64,000 bases of DNA from Synanceia verrucosa (lineage: Eukaryota; Chordata; Actinopteri; Perciformes; Synanceiidae), in contig CM056559.1 of NCBI GenBank assembly GCA_029721515.1, positions 17,339,479 to 17,403,478 on the forward strand, read 5' to 3'. The notes beneath the pieces were generated by a model that was not told the DNA's origin, did not search any database, and was given only the letters and a program-made list of their open reading frames with translations. Below, piece by piece: positions 61,740 through 64,000 of the stretch (position 1 is the stretch's first letter; the number at the start of each line of letters is the position of its first letter). A program made the translations under genes and the position numbers.

Positions 61740-64000
61740 ATTAATATCAAATTATGTATTTATGAAAAATAGCTTTAAGTTATTGATCATAAACCAAAAA
61801 TTGCCTTTAATAGTAGAAATTATCAGGGCGCCACCCAGTTTTGCTAAAACAGGGAAAACTTGTGAAGTTGACATTAATTAATAGAGTCTCTTAATCTCAG
61901 GGTGCTACGGAGTTCTTTGACCTAGTGTACAGTGATTCAATTGCTTTATATACACACACAAATCGAATAACCAAGTTCTTTATAAATGAGATGTTTATTT
62001 GACAAACTATAACCAGACTACTACTGTAACAGAAAATAACTAATAATAAATGATTAGTTTGACAAACTAAATGACCAGGTTACTAACAGAAATAATAAAA
62101 TAGAGAAATAAAACTAGAATAAAGGAAGCTTGATGGTGAAAACATGGGATTGACTCATCGTGACCGTGATCGTGGATGAATGATTAATTGATTCAATGTG
62201 ACCAGTTAATGTGACCAAATTAAGTATTAGGCTGTTACCAAAATTTGGTTTAGGTTTGGTGTACCGTTCAGCAGTTGAGAGTTTGAGAGGCATCAGAGAA
62301 GATTGTGAGTAATTTACTATTCAGAATTGGTTTAGTGTTTTACTGATAGCTTACCAAATATTATTAAATTTGCTGGATTAAGCCCTAAATTCAGGCCATT
62401 TCATTTAGCGTCTAATCATCAAACTCTTGAATATCTGTAAGATGTATATGCAGTATATCACCGTTCCTGGATGGATGGGAGTGAGGAGTGGCTGCAGGTT
62501 CAGTCTGGATCTGCTGGATCTCTGCAGGCGACTTCAGCTTGAACTTCACCAGTGGGTCTTTCGGGCATTGGTGGACATCTCTGGACATCTCTGGACACCT
62601 CTGGGGAGTTCTGGAAACCTTTGGTCATCTCTCGACAGTTCTGAACATCTCTGGTTGACATGGCTCCATCTCAGTCTCTCTCTGTCTGTCTCTCCTCTTC
62701 ACAGCATAGTCTCTGTGCCCTTGCTTCAATTCTTCCCCCCCTCTTTGTTGGTGGGGGAGGTTGGCTGGATTCACACCGGTGTCAACCGACAGTCTTTTCT
62801 TCTTTTAAGTTTCTTCATGACGGCTGTAGTCATGTAGTGTCTGAGCAGAGGAGCTGGCTCACATTTTCGGGGTGAAGGGGTAAACAGAGGAGACAAGATG
62901 GTCTTGAGACAGGATGCAGAGTTGGAAGGTTCTGGATAGGCTGTTCATGCCATGAGGTGCTGGGTCCTGAGGAGGCCATTCAGAGGCAGCATTCAGAGTC
63001 TTTCAGTCATATCTGGAGCAGGTTGAAGATTCTGGAGAGGTTGCTCTTCATGCCATGAGGCGCTGGGCCTGCAGTGGGACAGCATGTCTCTGTCTCTGGG
63101 TCATCATTGTTTCCCTCCCCCTCCCAGCATGTGGGAGAGGGAGAACAGAGTTGCAGTGGAGAGGATGAAGACCAGAACTTGACTGGCTGAAGGGCTGAAG
63201 AAGAGTAGCGAGCGCGCTCAGACCAGCTGAGGCTTTTTATGATCTTTGTTGAAGGTCCAGTGGGGGTGTGACCACTGGTTCCTTCCCATCCACCAAGTTA
63301 ACTGAGATGATATTCTTTTAACTTATTTAATGTTAATACTGCTGTGTTTTACTTTATTAAAGTTTCTCTATGTGAAAGCTTCCTCTCTCAGCTGTAAATC
63401 AACACCAAGCACCCTATAGTAGGAAACCACAGAACAAAACTTGACCAATTGAATCGAAATTAATCAACAAATTAAACAGACAGATGAACCATGATATCAG
63501 AGCACATAGGAAGGTGTACTACAACAGGCAGATCTATGTATGATTGTGTCTGTAGAGTTAATCCACAACCAATCCCACATGTCACATTTAGTCCTTATCA
63601 GAAGGAGGAAAAGGAAGAGGATCTATGTGGAGATTGATGTTTGACATTGTAACAGTGATACTTATATGACAGTAGCTGAGGAATGAAAGCATAGTTAACC
63701 ATTAGAATCTTAATGTAATGTTCTGTTCCAGGCAGGGAGAAAGGAAGAGGCCACATTAAGCTTTGGATGTGTCTGGCAGGATTAAAGTAGGAATGTGGGC
63801 AATAAAACTCCTCCTCCTGGTGTGTGTCCTGGAGTTCCTTGGGTCAGAGAGGAGGAACTGGTCTTATCTGTTTATTTTGCCAGTCATAAATTTTAAGCCT
63901 TTAGCACTTAGGTGCCACATAGTGTCAGATGGATTTCCTGGGGAGATACTCAGAAATGAGAAGCGTTAAGGTCATTATTTAATGCTCACTGATATGCTAC
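61740..64000. other. unassigned distal intergenic region
   Basis: No supported gene. 62570-62655 holds imperfect CTCTGGACATCT tandem units. Two diverged copies of TTCATGCCATGAGG.GCTGGG lie at about 62945-62968 and 63050-63070. On the minus strand, CATAAAAAGCC near 63235-63245 resembles a TATA box and CTGGGTGGCGCCC near 61827-61839 resembles a primer-binding site, raising the possibility of an old LTR element, but no ends are found. Confidence 0.35.

Noticed and set aside
62427..62837. 136-codon plus-strand frame
   Set aside because: Low-complexity CTCTGGACATCT tandem region, no domain, no splice or promoter context.

Overview
This is a piece of a ray-finned (teleost) fish chromosome. The evidence is a vertebrate gene with GT-AG introns, many Tc1/mariner, hAT, L2, DIRS and tRNA-derived SINE copies of the kinds common in teleosts, and long TA/CA microsatellites. 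There is no prokaryotic gene organisation. I cannot name the species.

One host gene dominates the window: a complete plus-strand copy of ulk2 (unc-51-like autophagy-activating kinase 2). I placed 27 coding exons from the ATG at 2684 to the stop at 54219. Together they give 3123 nt, or 1040 codons plus stop, with no frame conflict at any junction. The N-terminal kinase domain is encoded by exons 1-11 (2684-29115). The Ser/Pro-rich middle is encoded by exons 12-22 (31625-47045). The conserved C-terminal (EAT) domain that binds ATG13/FIP200 is encoded by exons 23-27 (47127-54219). A candidate promoter and 5' untranslated region lie at about 1560-2683. A 3' untranslated region of up to about 1.85 kb ends near polyadenylation signals at 55586 or 56049.

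The introns are a dense transposon archive. Intron 1 holds Tc1, LINE endonuclease, SINE and hAT pieces. Intron 5 holds a 5'-truncated L2 LINE. Intron 9 holds a near-complete Tc1 (26724-28328) set in a TA/TG microsatellite. Intron 11 is almost entirely one Tc1 element, itself interrupted by a long inverted repeat and a SINE, followed by a microsatellite that runs almost to the next splice acceptor. Intron 12 holds a MITE interrupted by a hAT with a perfect 8-bp target duplication. Intron 14 holds a DIRS-type tyrosine-recombinase fragment. Intron 17 holds a SINE with a 15-bp target duplication and a 1.58-kb Tc1 with long terminal repeats. Intron 26 is a nearly continuous run of Tc1, hAT, Tc1, hAT and SINE.

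Downstream of ulk2 (56.7-64 kb) lie two LINE 3' fragments, then a full-length SINE with a 13-bp target duplication. That SINE is split by a 3167-bp element with terminal inverted repeats and a TA target duplication. The element carries four open, correctly spliceable terminal exons (180 codons) of a protein family I associate with the multi-copy, SAMD3-like uncharacterised genes of fishes. This gene-carrying, transposase-less element is the most interesting object in the window. The last 2.2 kb contain no gene I can support.
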